This document shows, one piece after another, positions 8,729 to 16,772 of a stretch of 64,000 nt of DNA. Numbering within the stretch: position 1 is the stretch's first letter; each line of letters opens with the position of its first letter. The notes below the pieces were generated by a model. That model ran no database searches, had not been told where the DNA came from, and saw only the letters and a list, made by a program, of their open reading frames with translations. The stretch spans positions 186,001 to 250,000 of the forward strand of contig NZ_QJRF01000076.1 in NCBI RefSeq assembly GCF_013393345.1. The letters run 5' to 3'. The DNA comes from Pseudomonas taiwanensis. GTDB lineage: Bacteria > Pseudomonadota > Gammaproteobacteria > Pseudomonadales > Pseudomonadaceae. The position numbers and the translations under genes are program-made.

Positions 8729-10186
8729 TTAGCCTCTTTCAGGGCAGGTGCCCGGCACCTGCGGTAAACGTTTGTCTAGTAGCTGGTGCAATGCCGACTC
8801 GGCCGACCAGTTCCGCAGGAAGCGCGCCCGGTCCTTGGCGTAGGCCCGGGCAAAGCTTGCCTCGCTGTGATGCTGGCAAACGGCATCGAGGTCGATCAGG
8901 GTCCAGCGGCCGTCGTGCCAGAACAGATTGCTGCCCTTGAAATCGCCATGACTGATGCGTTCACGGATCAGCGCGGCAAACAGTCGGTCGAGGGCGCGTA
9001 ATTCGGCTTCGGGTGGAGCACCAGCCCCATCCGGGTCATCCAGATGAGGTCGAAAACGGGCGATTATATCTTGGCCGGAGAGATATTCGGTAATCAGGTA
9101 GGCACGGCTGCGCAGCCACAGGAATCGCCGCTCTATCACGGCCAACGGACGCGGTGTGGCGATGCCGAGGAACTCAAGTCGATTGCCTTCACGCCAGCTG
9201 TGCCAGGCCCGGCTCGGGCGCCAGAAGCGTGTCAGCCAATGTCCAAGGCCTTTGATGTTGTAGCGCTTGACCAACAGCTTGCGCCCGCCGACGGTGACCT
9301 CCGCCACGGTGGCGGTGCCGCCCTGTTTCAGCGAGCGCCCTTGCGCCAGCGCGGCATCCGGAGCCTGCAACAGCGCCTCGAGGTCCGCTTGCGCTTCGCG
9401 GCGGACCGCACGCAGGCCGAATGCACCGCGAACCACGCCGAACAGGCTGCAATCGCGAGCGATCTTCTTCATGTAGTCGCCGAGACGCCAACGCCGCATC
9501 CGGGCAATTTCCTTTTCCAGCGCCTCCAGCGGCAAGGCATGTTCGCCGTTGACCAGCAGGTACTGCACCAACAGCTCTTCCAGGAACGGGTCCAGCTCCG
9601 CAGGCAGCTGGGCGAAGAACACCCCCAGATTGGCCATGACCTTGTCCCGGGGAAGCGGACTTCCGGGCGTTTCGGCGCGGATGCCGCCACCATCGATCAC
9701 CTGCAGCTTGCCGCCGTGGCGCAGCAGATTGTCGAGGTGCAGGTCCTCCTGGGCGAGCCCGACCAGGTGCAACCGTGCAATGGCGCCGAGCGCCTCGCCC
9801 AGCACGGCCTGCTGGCCGTCGGACAGCGGTGCGTCACGTTCGACCTCGCGCCAGGCGTCCCAAAGACTCTCCGCCGACTCCAGGTACTCGAACAAGAGCC
9901 AGCCGCCCTGCCCCGCTTGATGCCCATCGCTCAGAAGCTCCGGGGTATCGATGCCATGCTCACGCAACGCGCGGGCACCTGCGAGCTCGCGATGGAAGTG
10001 CCGCTCGGCCTTGCCGCCAACCAGCAGCTTGGCCAGCACCTTGCGCCCTTGCCACAGGGCCTCGCCCACGTAGCGCTGTCCGGGCAGCACCCGCAACAGG
10101 CTCTGCAGCTCCAGGCCGCCAGCGACGTCAAGGCGAATGGGCAGTTGCGGACTGCGCCCCGCCTGGGCCAGCTCTGCAAGGGTCAT
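8729..10186 (-). CDS. Two-domain LPS kinase-like protein (PA5006-type)
   Basis: 485 residues with two successive kinase-like halves. The first has LAQEDLHLDNLL ... LQVIDGGGI (about residues 155-187). The second has the more canonical ISHGDFKGSNLFWHDGRWTLIDLDAV (about residues 415-440). This fits PA5006 of P. aeruginosa, a predicted inner-core LPS kinase. ATG at 10184-10186 overlaps the stop of the upstream gene as ATGA. The frame is open 16 codons further upstream but this would run into the neighbour. Which half is active and what it phosphorylates is unknown; the first half has a degenerate DFG-equivalent (DGG). Confidence 0.8.
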   Translation of the reverse strand: MTLAELAQAGRSPQLPIRLDVAGGLELQSLLRVLPGQRYVGEALWQGRKVLAKLLVGGKAERHFHRELAGARALREHGIDTPELLSDGHQAGQGGWLLFEYLESAESLWDAWREVERDAPLSDGQQAVLGEALGAIARLHLVGLAQEDLHLDNLLRHGGKLQVIDGGGIRAETPGSPLPRDKVMANLGVFFAQLPAELDPFLEELLVQYLLVNGEHALPLEALEKEIARMRRWRLGDYMKKIARDCSLFGVVRGAFGLRAVRREAQADLEALLQAPDAALAQGRSLKQGGTATVAEVTVGGRKLLVKRYNIKGLGHWLTRFWRPSRAWHSWREGNRLEFLGIATPRPLAVIERRFLWLRSRAYLITEYLSGQDIIARFRPHLDDPDGAGAPPEAELRALDRLFAALIRERISHGDFKGSNLFWHDGRWTLIDLDAVCQHHSEASFARAYAKDRARFLRNWSAESALHQLLDKRLPQVPGTCPERG

Positions 10187-10938
10187 TGCCCGCGCTCCTT
10201 GTTGCGGCGGCGACTGGCGAGACGAGCCAGCCAATCGCTGACCTCGGCCGAATCCCGTGGACGCTCCAGATAGCCAGCCAACAGCTCGCGCACCTCGATC
10301 TCACCCCAGGCATCCGCCCGGCGAACCAGGGCTTCCAGGTCCTTGACGCGATCACGACGACCCAGCAACAGCGGACGAGTCTTTTCCAGGTCGATCAGAC
10401 AGGCGTCGAATCCGTCCTGGGCTTCTCGCAGAAAGACGTGCTTGGGATAGAAGCACCCATGCACCTGTCCAGCGCCATGGAGACGACGTGCCAGGCCCGC
10501 TACGGCGGCAATGACGGCCGCACGCTGCTCAGCAGCCATCCCGTTCCACAGCTCGAGGTAACTGGCAAGTTCACGCCAGCCGTCCAGGGCACGGGATACC
10601 AGGATCGCGCGGCGCTCGCCCTCGACCTGGCGGGTACCGAAAAACGCCGCCTGCAAGGCCGGAACGCCCAGGTTCTGGTAACGGCGAATATTGCGAAACT
10701 CGCGGGAGAAAGTGGGCTCGCCAAATGGCCGCAATACGCTTCGGCTGAGGAAGTTGCTCTGCCGCTTCAGATAGTAGGCGGCGTCGCCGAGATCCAGGCG
10801 GAACACGCTGCTCCAGCCTCCGCGCCCGGTATTGGGCGCATCCACTGCCTCCAGGCGCAGTGCCCAGAGCGAATCGAAGCTGTCCAGGCCGTGGCGGGCG
10901 AGAATTTCTCGGTCAGCCGCTGCGATGAAGTCGCTCAT
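10183..10938 (-). CDS. wapQ: WapQ-like/InaA-family LPS kinase homologue
   Basis: 251 residues of the InaA/WaaP kinase-like family. Seen are SVFRLDLGDAAYYLKRQ (ATP-site Lys), then GQVHGCFYPKHVFL where kinases have the HRD loop, and CLIDLEKTRPLL where they have DFG. The catalytic Asp of HRD is replaced (HGC), while the second acidic motif is kept. The Y-P-K-H pattern is, as far as I recall, usual in the InaA subfamily, so this may be a divergent rather than dead kinase. The start ATG at 10936-10938 overlaps the preceding stop (ATGA). The wapQ name is by synteny with PA5007. Confidence 0.75.
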   Translation of the reverse strand: MSDFIAAADREILARHGLDSFDSLWALRLEAVDAPNTGRGGWSSVFRLDLGDAAYYLKRQSNFLSRSVLRPFGEPTFSREFRNIRRYQNLGVPALQAAFFGTRQVEGERRAILVSRALDGWRELASYLELWNGMAAEQRAAVIAAVAGLARRLHGAGQVHGCFYPKHVFLREAQDGFDACLIDLEKTRPLLLGRRDRVKDLEALVRRADAWGEIEVRELLAGYLERPRDSAEVSDWLARLASRRRNKERGQ

Positions 10939-11672
10939 TCGCGTCCCTCGAAGAACTTGAGAATCTGCCGTATCCGGCGCTTGTCGTTGCGCTCCAGGGT
11001 CGGTCGATCCCGGTATTGCAGGTAGAAGCGCAGACGCTGGCTGCGGCTCAGGTGGTACTTGGCGACCTTGTCCAGGCACGCCAGGTCCTTGATGACCCGG
11101 TAGTGCAGGAACGGGCCCCACCAGAAGGTGCCGGTCGGACAGTCGATCAGGAACAGCTCGCCCGCATCGTCGACCAGCAGGTTGCGCCACTTCAGGTCGT
11201 TGTGGGCGAAGCCGTGGTCGTGCAGGCAGCGGGTGGCCTTGGCCAACTGGCGGCTGACGCGGTCGACCCAACGCGGATCGGCCAGGCGCGGATCGCCCTG
11301 CTTGGCCAGTTCCGCCAAGTCGCTCGTACCCTTGAGTTCCTGGGTGATCAGCGCGCCACGATGGAAGGCACCGCCACGGCGTTCCTGGCCCCAACCCACG
11401 ACGGGAGCGGTGGGAATGCCCCACTTGGCGAAGTGCTTGAGGTTCTGCCACTCGGCCTTGACCCGCGGTCGACCCAGCCAGCGGCGCAAGCCTTTGCCCG
11501 CGCCCCAGTAACGCTTGACGTAGTAGCGCACCCCACGGTGTTCCACGCGCAGCACTTCGGACAACGGGTCCCCGGTGATCCAGTCGCCTTGCAGGGCGAA
11601 CACCTTGTCGAGGTCAGCGAACAGCTCGGCAACACCGGCATCCAGCCCCTCTGCCAGTTTCCATTGGCTCAC
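10935..11672 (-). CDS. wapP: WapP-like LPS core kinase
   Basis: 245 residues, a compact lipopolysaccharide kinase. The ATP-site region is RYYVKRYWGAGKG, the catalytic loop is FAHNDLKWRNLLVDD (about residues 154-168) and the metal-binding motif is LFLIDCPTG. These residues are intact, unlike in the next gene of the operon. The start is GTG at 11670-11672, overlapping the waaP stop by 4 nt (GTGA). By position it matches PA5008 (wapP). Presumed role: phosphorylation of inner-core heptose in the cytoplasm before MsbA export. Confidence 0.82.
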   Translation of the reverse strand: MSQWKLAEGLDAGVAELFADLDKVFALQGDWITGDPLSEVLRVEHRGVRYYVKRYWGAGKGLRRWLGRPRVKAEWQNLKHFAKWGIPTAPVVGWGQERRGGAFHRGALITQELKGTSDLAELAKQGDPRLADPRWVDRVSRQLAKATRCLHDHGFAHNDLKWRNLLVDDAGELFLIDCPTGTFWWGPFLHYRVIKDLACLDKVAKYHLSRSQRLRFYLQYRDRPTLERNDKRRIRQILKFFEGRE

Positions 11673-12484
11673 GCCTGTCCTCCCTCGGCGTACTTGCGCT
11701 CATAGCGCGAAAGCAGGCGCGCGGCCTTCTGCTCGAGCCAGGCAAGCAGTGCAGCTTCATCCTTCAGCACCTGGCGCAGTGGCTGGCGGAAATAGGCCTT
11801 GAGGAAGCGCAGCTTGTCGCGACGGGTCAGGCCGATGTTCAGCGCCGAGAAATACAGCCCGGCCAGGTCCTTGTCGCGCCAGCGTCTGGGCGTGGCGGCG
11901 CGCGTCTGCGCACGATGCAGGTCGATCAGCGACAGTTTGAAGTCGTCGGCGGTGACCGGTCGCGCGGTGTGTAGCAGGAAGTGGCAGATATAGCAGTCGC
12001 GGTGATTGACCCCGGCGCGGTGCATGGTGCCGGTCATGCGAGCCACTTCGTCGATGAGCGCCCACTTCAATCGCAGTGGTGGCGGATTTCGCGGCCAGTC
12101 GACGCAATAGTCTTCAAGGCTGATGGTAGGCGCCAGTTCTTCGGTAACGATGAACGACTGCTGGCGCGCCGGATTGCTGCCACGCTCGCCGAACGCCACG
12201 GCGGTCATGGTCGGCACGCCGGCTTCATGCAGTCGCTGGATGGCCTCCCACTCCTGGCCGGCACCGAGTACGGGGGCCTTGGCGGTGACCAGGTTCTTGG
12301 CGATCTCGCCCCAACCGATGCCACGGTGAATCTTGACGAAATATCCCTCGCCATTCACTTCAGTACGCAGGGTTCGGCGGCCTTCCAGTTCGCGATAGAC
12401 CTCGCCCTTGAGCGCTTCGACCTCGGCGAAGGCATCGCGCCCGGCCCAGAGCTGCTCGAAGGGTGGTTCAAGGACAAGTTTCAT
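11669..12484 (-). CDS. waaP: WaaP lipopolysaccharide core heptose I kinase
   Basis: 271 residues, usual length for WaaP/RfaP. It has a Gly-rich/ATP-site region (TLRTEVNGEGYFVKIHRGIGWGE), the catalytic loop VNHRDCYICHFLL with the essential Asp, and the metal-binding SLIDLHRAQ. It phosphorylates O4 of heptose I in the inner core, which is needed for outer membrane integrity and is essential in P. aeruginosa. ATG overlaps the waaG stop as ATGA (12481-12484). Confidence 0.95.
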   Translation of the reverse strand: MKLVLEPPFEQLWAGRDAFAEVEALKGEVYRELEGRRTLRTEVNGEGYFVKIHRGIGWGEIAKNLVTAKAPVLGAGQEWEAIQRLHEAGVPTMTAVAFGERGSNPARQQSFIVTEELAPTISLEDYCVDWPRNPPPLRLKWALIDEVARMTGTMHRAGVNHRDCYICHFLLHTARPVTADDFKLSLIDLHRAQTRAATPRRWRDKDLAGLYFSALNIGLTRRDKLRFLKAYFRQPLRQVLKDEAALLAWLEQKAARLLSRYERKYAEGGQA

Positions 12485-13602
12485 GGGCGCTCCGCGAGGA
12501 TCACGTCCGCCGCGTGCTGCGGCATGCTGTAGAGGTCGGCACTGTCGGCGAAGGCCAGGCCGTTGGCGCTCCAGTGGGCGCGGGCGGCCTGGTCGGCGAG
12601 CATATCCGCGAGCAACTGGTTGAGCGCGTCCTGATCGAAGGGACTGGGCAGCACGCGGCCACTATCAGCCTCGGCGATGTAGTGGGCGTAGCCGCAGACG
12701 TCAGTGACCAGCACCGGCAGGCCAGCGACCAGGGCTTCCAGCAGCACGGTGCCGGTGTTTTCGTTGTAAGCCGGATGGATCAGCAGGTCGGCGCCCAACA
12801 GGAATCGCGGGATATCGCTGCGGCCTTTGAGGATGTCCACCTGGTCGGAGATACCCAGGGTCTTCATCTGCAGCAGGAAAGGCTTCGGATCATCCTGGCC
12901 GATGACGATGAGACGGGTACGTTTCTTCAGCTCGCGGGGCAGCGCGGCCACGGCCTTGAGGCTGCGATCCAGGCCCTTGGTCTTGAAGCCCGAACCGATC
13001 TGCACCAGCAACAGGTCGTTGTCGCCCAGTTTGAACTCGCGACGGAATTCGGCGCGGATTTCCGCGGCATTGACGGGCGCGCGGCGGTCCGCGGCAATGC
13101 CCGGCGGCAGCAGGTGAAAGCGCTTGGCCGGCGTCGCGTAATGCTTGACGAACAACGGCTGCTGCACCTCGGAGATCATCAGCACTTCGGTCTTCGACTC
13201 AGGGGCGAATACTGCGCGCTCATAGTCGGAGAAATGCTTGTAGCGGCCCCAGCGGCGATAGAGACCATTGCGCAGGTTTTGCGCCTTGTCTTCGAAGCAG
13301 GGGTCGGCGGCGTAGTAGACATCCAGGCCGGGCATCTTGTTGAAGCCGACCACCCGGTCCACCGGACGCCGCGCCAGGTCAGCCTCGACCCAGGCGGTGA
13401 ATTTTTCGTTGCGCTTGTGGTTGAACAGCGCCTTGACCGGCGCGATCAGGACCTCGAAACCTTCGGGGATATCGCCTTCCCAGATCATGGTGTAGACGCG
13501 AACGGCATGCCCACGGCGCTGGCACTCCAGGGCGATGCGCATGAAGTCGCGCTGCAGGCCACCGAAGGGGAAGTACTTGTAGAGCACGAATGCCAATTGC
13601 AT
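12481..13602 (-). CDS. waaG: WaaG LPS core glycosyltransferase I (GT4)
   Basis: 373 residues, GT-B fold. Seen are the N-terminal FVLYKYFPFGGLQRDFMRIALECQRRGH and the C-terminal donor-binding motif LLIHPAYNENTGTVLLEALVAGLPVLVTDVCGY, the E-x7-E pattern of GT4 enzymes. It adds the first outer-core hexosamine/hexose onto heptose II in the cytoplasm. I start it at MQLAFVLYK (ATG 13600-13602), which overlaps the waaC stop as TGATG. Longer in-frame starts lie inside waaC and are rejected. Confidence 0.95.
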   Translation of the reverse strand: MQLAFVLYKYFPFGGLQRDFMRIALECQRRGHAVRVYTMIWEGDIPEGFEVLIAPVKALFNHKRNEKFTAWVEADLARRPVDRVVGFNKMPGLDVYYAADPCFEDKAQNLRNGLYRRWGRYKHFSDYERAVFAPESKTEVLMISEVQQPLFVKHYATPAKRFHLLPPGIAADRRAPVNAAEIRAEFRREFKLGDNDLLLVQIGSGFKTKGLDRSLKAVAALPRELKKRTRLIVIGQDDPKPFLLQMKTLGISDQVDILKGRSDIPRFLLGADLLIHPAYNENTGTVLLEALVAGLPVLVTDVCGYAHYIAEADSGRVLPSPFDQDALNQLLADMLADQAARAHWSANGLAFADSADLYSMPQHAADVILAERP

Positions 13603-14663
13603 CAGTGGATATCCTCGGTCAGCAGCAGGGCTTCCAGCTGGGTCGCCACGCGCTGCGGATTCAGCCGGGTAAAACATAGCGGCTGTTCACGCTTCAGGTC
13701 GAACAGGCGGATATCTTCCGCGGACGGTTTGTAGACGCAGGTCTTCTTCAGGCAGGGCGCGCAAGGGAAGTCGCTGCCCAGGTGGATCTGCGACCGCCCG
13801 TAGGCGCCGGTGAAACCGGGATTGGTCGGGCCGTAGAGCGACAGCGTCGGCACATCCAGCGCAGCGGCCAGGTGGCCGAGGCCGGTGTCCACCGCCACGC
13901 AGGCGCGCGCCCCGGCTACCACCTTGGCCATTCCCGCCAGGGACAATCTGGGGAGCACCGCGGCCTTTTCCAAGCCCTCGGCGATGCGTTCGGCACGCGC
14001 CTTCTCCGCCGGGTTGCCCCAGGGTAGGCGCACGTGCCAACCGTGATCGCAGGCACGCTCGGCAAGCTCGCGCCAGTACTTCTCAGGCCAGTGCTTGGTG
14101 TCCCAGGTGGTGCCGTGGAGGAACAGCAGATAGGGCGATCCGCCCGGCGCATCGGCGAGCTGGGCACGGTTCAAGCCGTAGTTGCCCACACCTTCCGGCA
14201 CGCGGTAATCCAGTGCCTGAGCGAACAGTTGGCGCACGCGCTCGACGGCATGCTGCCCCCAGACAACCGGATAGCGCCGGTCATAGAAGTGGCTGGCCAG
14301 CGGCTCGCGGGCGGAATCCCGGTCCAAACCCACCACCGGAGCCTTGGTGTAGCGCGTCAGCAGGGCGCTTTTCAGCAGGCCCTGGGCGTCGATCACCAGG
14401 TCGTAGCGGGCTTCCCGCAGACGGCGTTTGAAGCGGCGCCACTCGCCACTCCTGAGCGTCTGCCAGATGTTCTTGCGCCAGCGCCGGATGGCCACCGGGA
14501 TGACGTGGGCGACTGCCGGGTGCCAGGCCGGAATCTCGGCAAAACCTTCCTCGACCACCCAGTCGAACTGGATACCGGGAATTGCACGTGCTGCATCGGT
14601 CAGCGCTGGCAGGGTGTGGATGACATCACCCAGGGAAGAAGTCTTGATCAGTAGTACCCGCAC
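13602..14663 (-). CDS. waaC: WaaC heptosyltransferase I
   Basis: 353 residues, GT9 family. N-terminal MRVLLIKTSSLGDVIHTLPAL is the classic heptosyltransferase start. The C-terminal half carries the ADP-heptose-binding ACVAVDTGLGHLAAALDVPTLSLYGPTNPGFTGAYG. It transfers the first L-glycero-D-manno-heptose to Kdo2-lipid A. The start codon is GTG (14661-14663), immediately after the waaF stop (TGAGTG). Confidence 0.96.
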   Translation of the reverse strand: MRVLLIKTSSLGDVIHTLPALTDAARAIPGIQFDWVVEEGFAEIPAWHPAVAHVIPVAIRRWRKNIWQTLRSGEWRRFKRRLREARYDLVIDAQGLLKSALLTRYTKAPVVGLDRDSAREPLASHFYDRRYPVVWGQHAVERVRQLFAQALDYRVPEGVGNYGLNRAQLADAPGGSPYLLFLHGTTWDTKHWPEKYWRELAERACDHGWHVRLPWGNPAEKARAERIAEGLEKAAVLPRLSLAGMAKVVAGARACVAVDTGLGHLAAALDVPTLSLYGPTNPGFTGAYGRSQIHLGSDFPCAPCLKKTCVYKPSAEDIRLFDLKREQPLCFTRLNPQRVATQLEALLLTEDIH

Positions 14664-15707
14664 TCAGCGACTCTCCACCAATTCGAGCGGGTCCGGCACC
14701 AGGCGGTCCAGGGCTTCGATCACCGGACGCGGCTTGAGCTCGCGCAGACAGTTGTAGTGGCCGAAGCGGCAGGTACGGTCAAAGCAGGGGCTGCATTCCA
14801 GGCCAAGGCGGACGATCTCCACCTGCTCGGCCAGGGGCGGGGTGAACTGCGGCGAGGTCGAGCCATAGACCGCCACCAGCGGCCGCGCGAGCGCAGCGGC
14901 GACGTGCATCAGGCCGGAATCGTTGGACACCACGGCGCTGGCGCAGGAGAGCAGGTCGATGGCTTCCGCCAGGCTGGTTTCGCCGGAGAGGTTCACCGCT
15001 TCCTCGCGCAGGCCGGGGATCAGGCGCATGCGGATGTCTTCGCCGCCCGGGTGGTCGTTCTTCGAGCCGAACAGCCAGACTTGCCAGCCGGCGCGAATCT
15101 TCAGCTCCGCCACCTTGGCGTAGTGCTCGGCGGGCCAGCGCTTGGCTTCTCCGAACTCCGCACCCGGACAGAGCGCGAGCACCGGACGATCCACGTCCAG
15201 GCCGAACTTCGCCAGGGCCGCGTCGCGGCTGACCGGGTCGATCTGCAACGAGGGACGCGGATAAGGCTTGGGCAGCTCGGCGTCCGGCTCGAAGGCCAGG
15301 GCCATGAAGCGCTCGATCATCAGCGGGTAGCGCGACTTGTCGAGCGTACGGATGTCGTTCAGCAGGCCGTAGCGCATCTCGCCCTTCCAGCCCGTGCGCT
15401 TGGGAATGTCGGCGAACCAGGGCACCAGCGCCGATTTCAGCGAGTTCGGCAGGAGGATCGCCTGGTCATACTGCCCCGCCAGGGACTTGCCGATCTTGCG
15501 CCGGCTGGTGATATCCAGCACGCCGTGGCCGATGGGGAAGCTCAGGGCCTGGCGCACTTCCGGCATGCGTTCGAGGATGGGCCGGCTCCACTCGGGGGCC
15601 AGCACGTCGATCTGGCTGTCGGGATGGCGAGCTTTCAGGCACTGGAAAAGTGTCTGCGCCATCACCATGTCGCCGACCCAGGAGGGTCCTACGATCAGAA
15701 TGTTCAT
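14664..15707 (-). CDS. waaF: WaaF heptosyltransferase II
   Basis: 347 residues, GT9 family. MNILIVGPSWVGDMVMAQTLFQCLKARHPDSQIDVLAP is the N-terminal signature, and ASAVVSNDSGLMHVAAALARPLVAVYGSTSPQFTPPL the donor-binding region. It adds heptose II to heptose I. It is the first gene of the minus-strand core operon that runs to wapR. The ATG at 15705-15707 was chosen because upstream in-frame codons fall in a repeat-like intergenic segment. Confidence 0.96.
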   Translation of the reverse strand: MNILIVGPSWVGDMVMAQTLFQCLKARHPDSQIDVLAPEWSRPILERMPEVRQALSFPIGHGVLDITSRRKIGKSLAGQYDQAILLPNSLKSALVPWFADIPKRTGWKGEMRYGLLNDIRTLDKSRYPLMIERFMALAFEPDAELPKPYPRPSLQIDPVSRDAALAKFGLDVDRPVLALCPGAEFGEAKRWPAEHYAKVAELKIRAGWQVWLFGSKNDHPGGEDIRMRLIPGLREEAVNLSGETSLAEAIDLLSCASAVVSNDSGLMHVAAALARPLVAVYGSTSPQFTPPLAEQVEIVRLGLECSPCFDRTCRFGHYNCLRELKPRPVIEALDRLVPDPLELVESR

Positions 15708-15738
15708 AAGGGCAGCTTCAAGCCTCAGCCTCAAGCGA

Positions 15739-15786
15739 CAAGCCGCAAGCTCCAAGCGGCGATGACCACTTGCAGCTTGCGGCTTG
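15739..15786. repeat. REP-like inverted repeat between ilvE and waaF
   Basis: Arms CAAGCCGCAAGCT (15739-15751) and AGCTTGCGGCTTG (15774-15786) are perfect reverse complements, 13 bp with a 22-nt loop. The flanks are rich in the same AAGC/GCTT words, typical of a common extragenic repeat type in Pseudomonas. It lies in the 99-bp gap on the ilvE-waaF side of the minus strand. It lacks a T-tract, so a REP-like element is more likely than an intrinsic terminator. Confidence 0.6.
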
Positions 15787-15806
15787 CCGCGTGCAGCTCA
15801 GTCGGA

Positions 15807-16730
15807 TTACTTGACCAGGGTGCGCCACTCGCCGTGGGCGGAGGTCTTACCGGTCACCAGGTCGAAGTAGGCTTTCTGCAGCTTCTCGGTCACCGGACCA
15901 CGACGGCCGATGCCGATCTTGCGGCCGTCCACTTCGCGGATCGGGGTGACTTCAGCGGCGGTACCGGTGAAGAAGGCCTCGTCGGAGATGTACACCTCGT
16001 CACGGGTGATGCGCTTCTCGACCACCTTGATGCCCAGCTCGCTGGCCAGGGTCAGGATGGTGCTACGGGTGATGCCGTTGAGGCAGGAGGTCACTTCCGG
16101 CGTGTACACCACACCGTCCTTGACCAGGAAGATGTTCTCGCCCGAACCCTCGGCCACGTAGCCTTCCGGGTCCAGCAGCATGGCCTCGTCGGCGCCGCCG
16201 GAGATGGCTTCCTGCAGGGCCAGCATCGAGTTGATGTAGTTGCCGTTGGCCTTGGCGCGGGTCATGGAGATGTTGACGTGGTGGCGGGTGTAGGAGCTGG
16301 TACGCACCTTGATGCCGTTGACCAGCGCTTCTTCGCCCATATAGGCGCCCCAATGCCAGGCGGCGACGATCACATGGACCTTCAGGCCAGTGGCGCGCAG
16401 ACCCATGCCTTCGCTACCGAAGAACACCATCGGGCGCAGATAGGCGCTTTCCAGGCCGTTTTCACGGACGGCGGCGCGCTGCGCTTCGTTGATCTCTTCC
16501 TTGGAGAAGGGAATCTCCATGTTGAAGATGTGAGCGGAGTCGAACAGGCGGTCGGTGTGCGCTTGCAGGCGGAAGATGGCGGTGCCGTCCGGGGTGTTGT
16601 AGGCGCGCACGCCCTCGAACACACCCATGCCGTAATGCAGGGTGTGGGTCAGGACATGAGTGGTTGCTTCGCGCCACGGCACCAGTTCGCCGTCATACCA
16701 GATCACGCCATCACGATCGGCCATCGACAT
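15807..16730 (-). CDS. ilvE: IlvE branched-chain amino acid aminotransferase
   Basis: 307 residues, class IV PLP-dependent aminotransferase. Seen are WYDGELVPWREATTHVLTHTLHYGMGVFEGVRAY, the PLP-lysine region SYTRHHVNISMTRAKANGNYINSMLAL, EGYVAEGSGENIFLV and the C-terminal FFTGTAAEVTPIREVDGRKIG. It makes Leu, Ile and Val from their 2-oxo acids. Same strand as glnE upstream (42-bp gap), so probably co-transcribed with it. Confidence 0.97.
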   Translation of the reverse strand: MSMADRDGVIWYDGELVPWREATTHVLTHTLHYGMGVFEGVRAYNTPDGTAIFRLQAHTDRLFDSAHIFNMEIPFSKEEINEAQRAAVRENGLESAYLRPMVFFGSEGMGLRATGLKVHVIVAAWHWGAYMGEEALVNGIKVRTSSYTRHHVNISMTRAKANGNYINSMLALQEAISGGADEAMLLDPEGYVAEGSGENIFLVKDGVVYTPEVTSCLNGITRSTILTLASELGIKVVEKRITRDEVYISDEAFFTGTAAEVTPIREVDGRKIGIGRRGPVTEKLQKAYFDLVTGKTSAHGEWRTLVK

Positions 16731-16772
16731 ATTGCCAGCTCCTCAAGAATTCGATTGGTTCAGCCCGTCGAG

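Noticed and set aside
6940-8940. A 666-codon plus-strand frame opposite the carbamoyltransferase
   Set aside because: Antisense to a clear NodU-family gene with full motifs; no RBS or domain.
10939-11451. N-terminal extension of the WapQ-like protein into the wapP gene
   Set aside because: The extension is an out-of-frame reading of wapP; the ATGA overlap at 10935-10938 gives the natural start.
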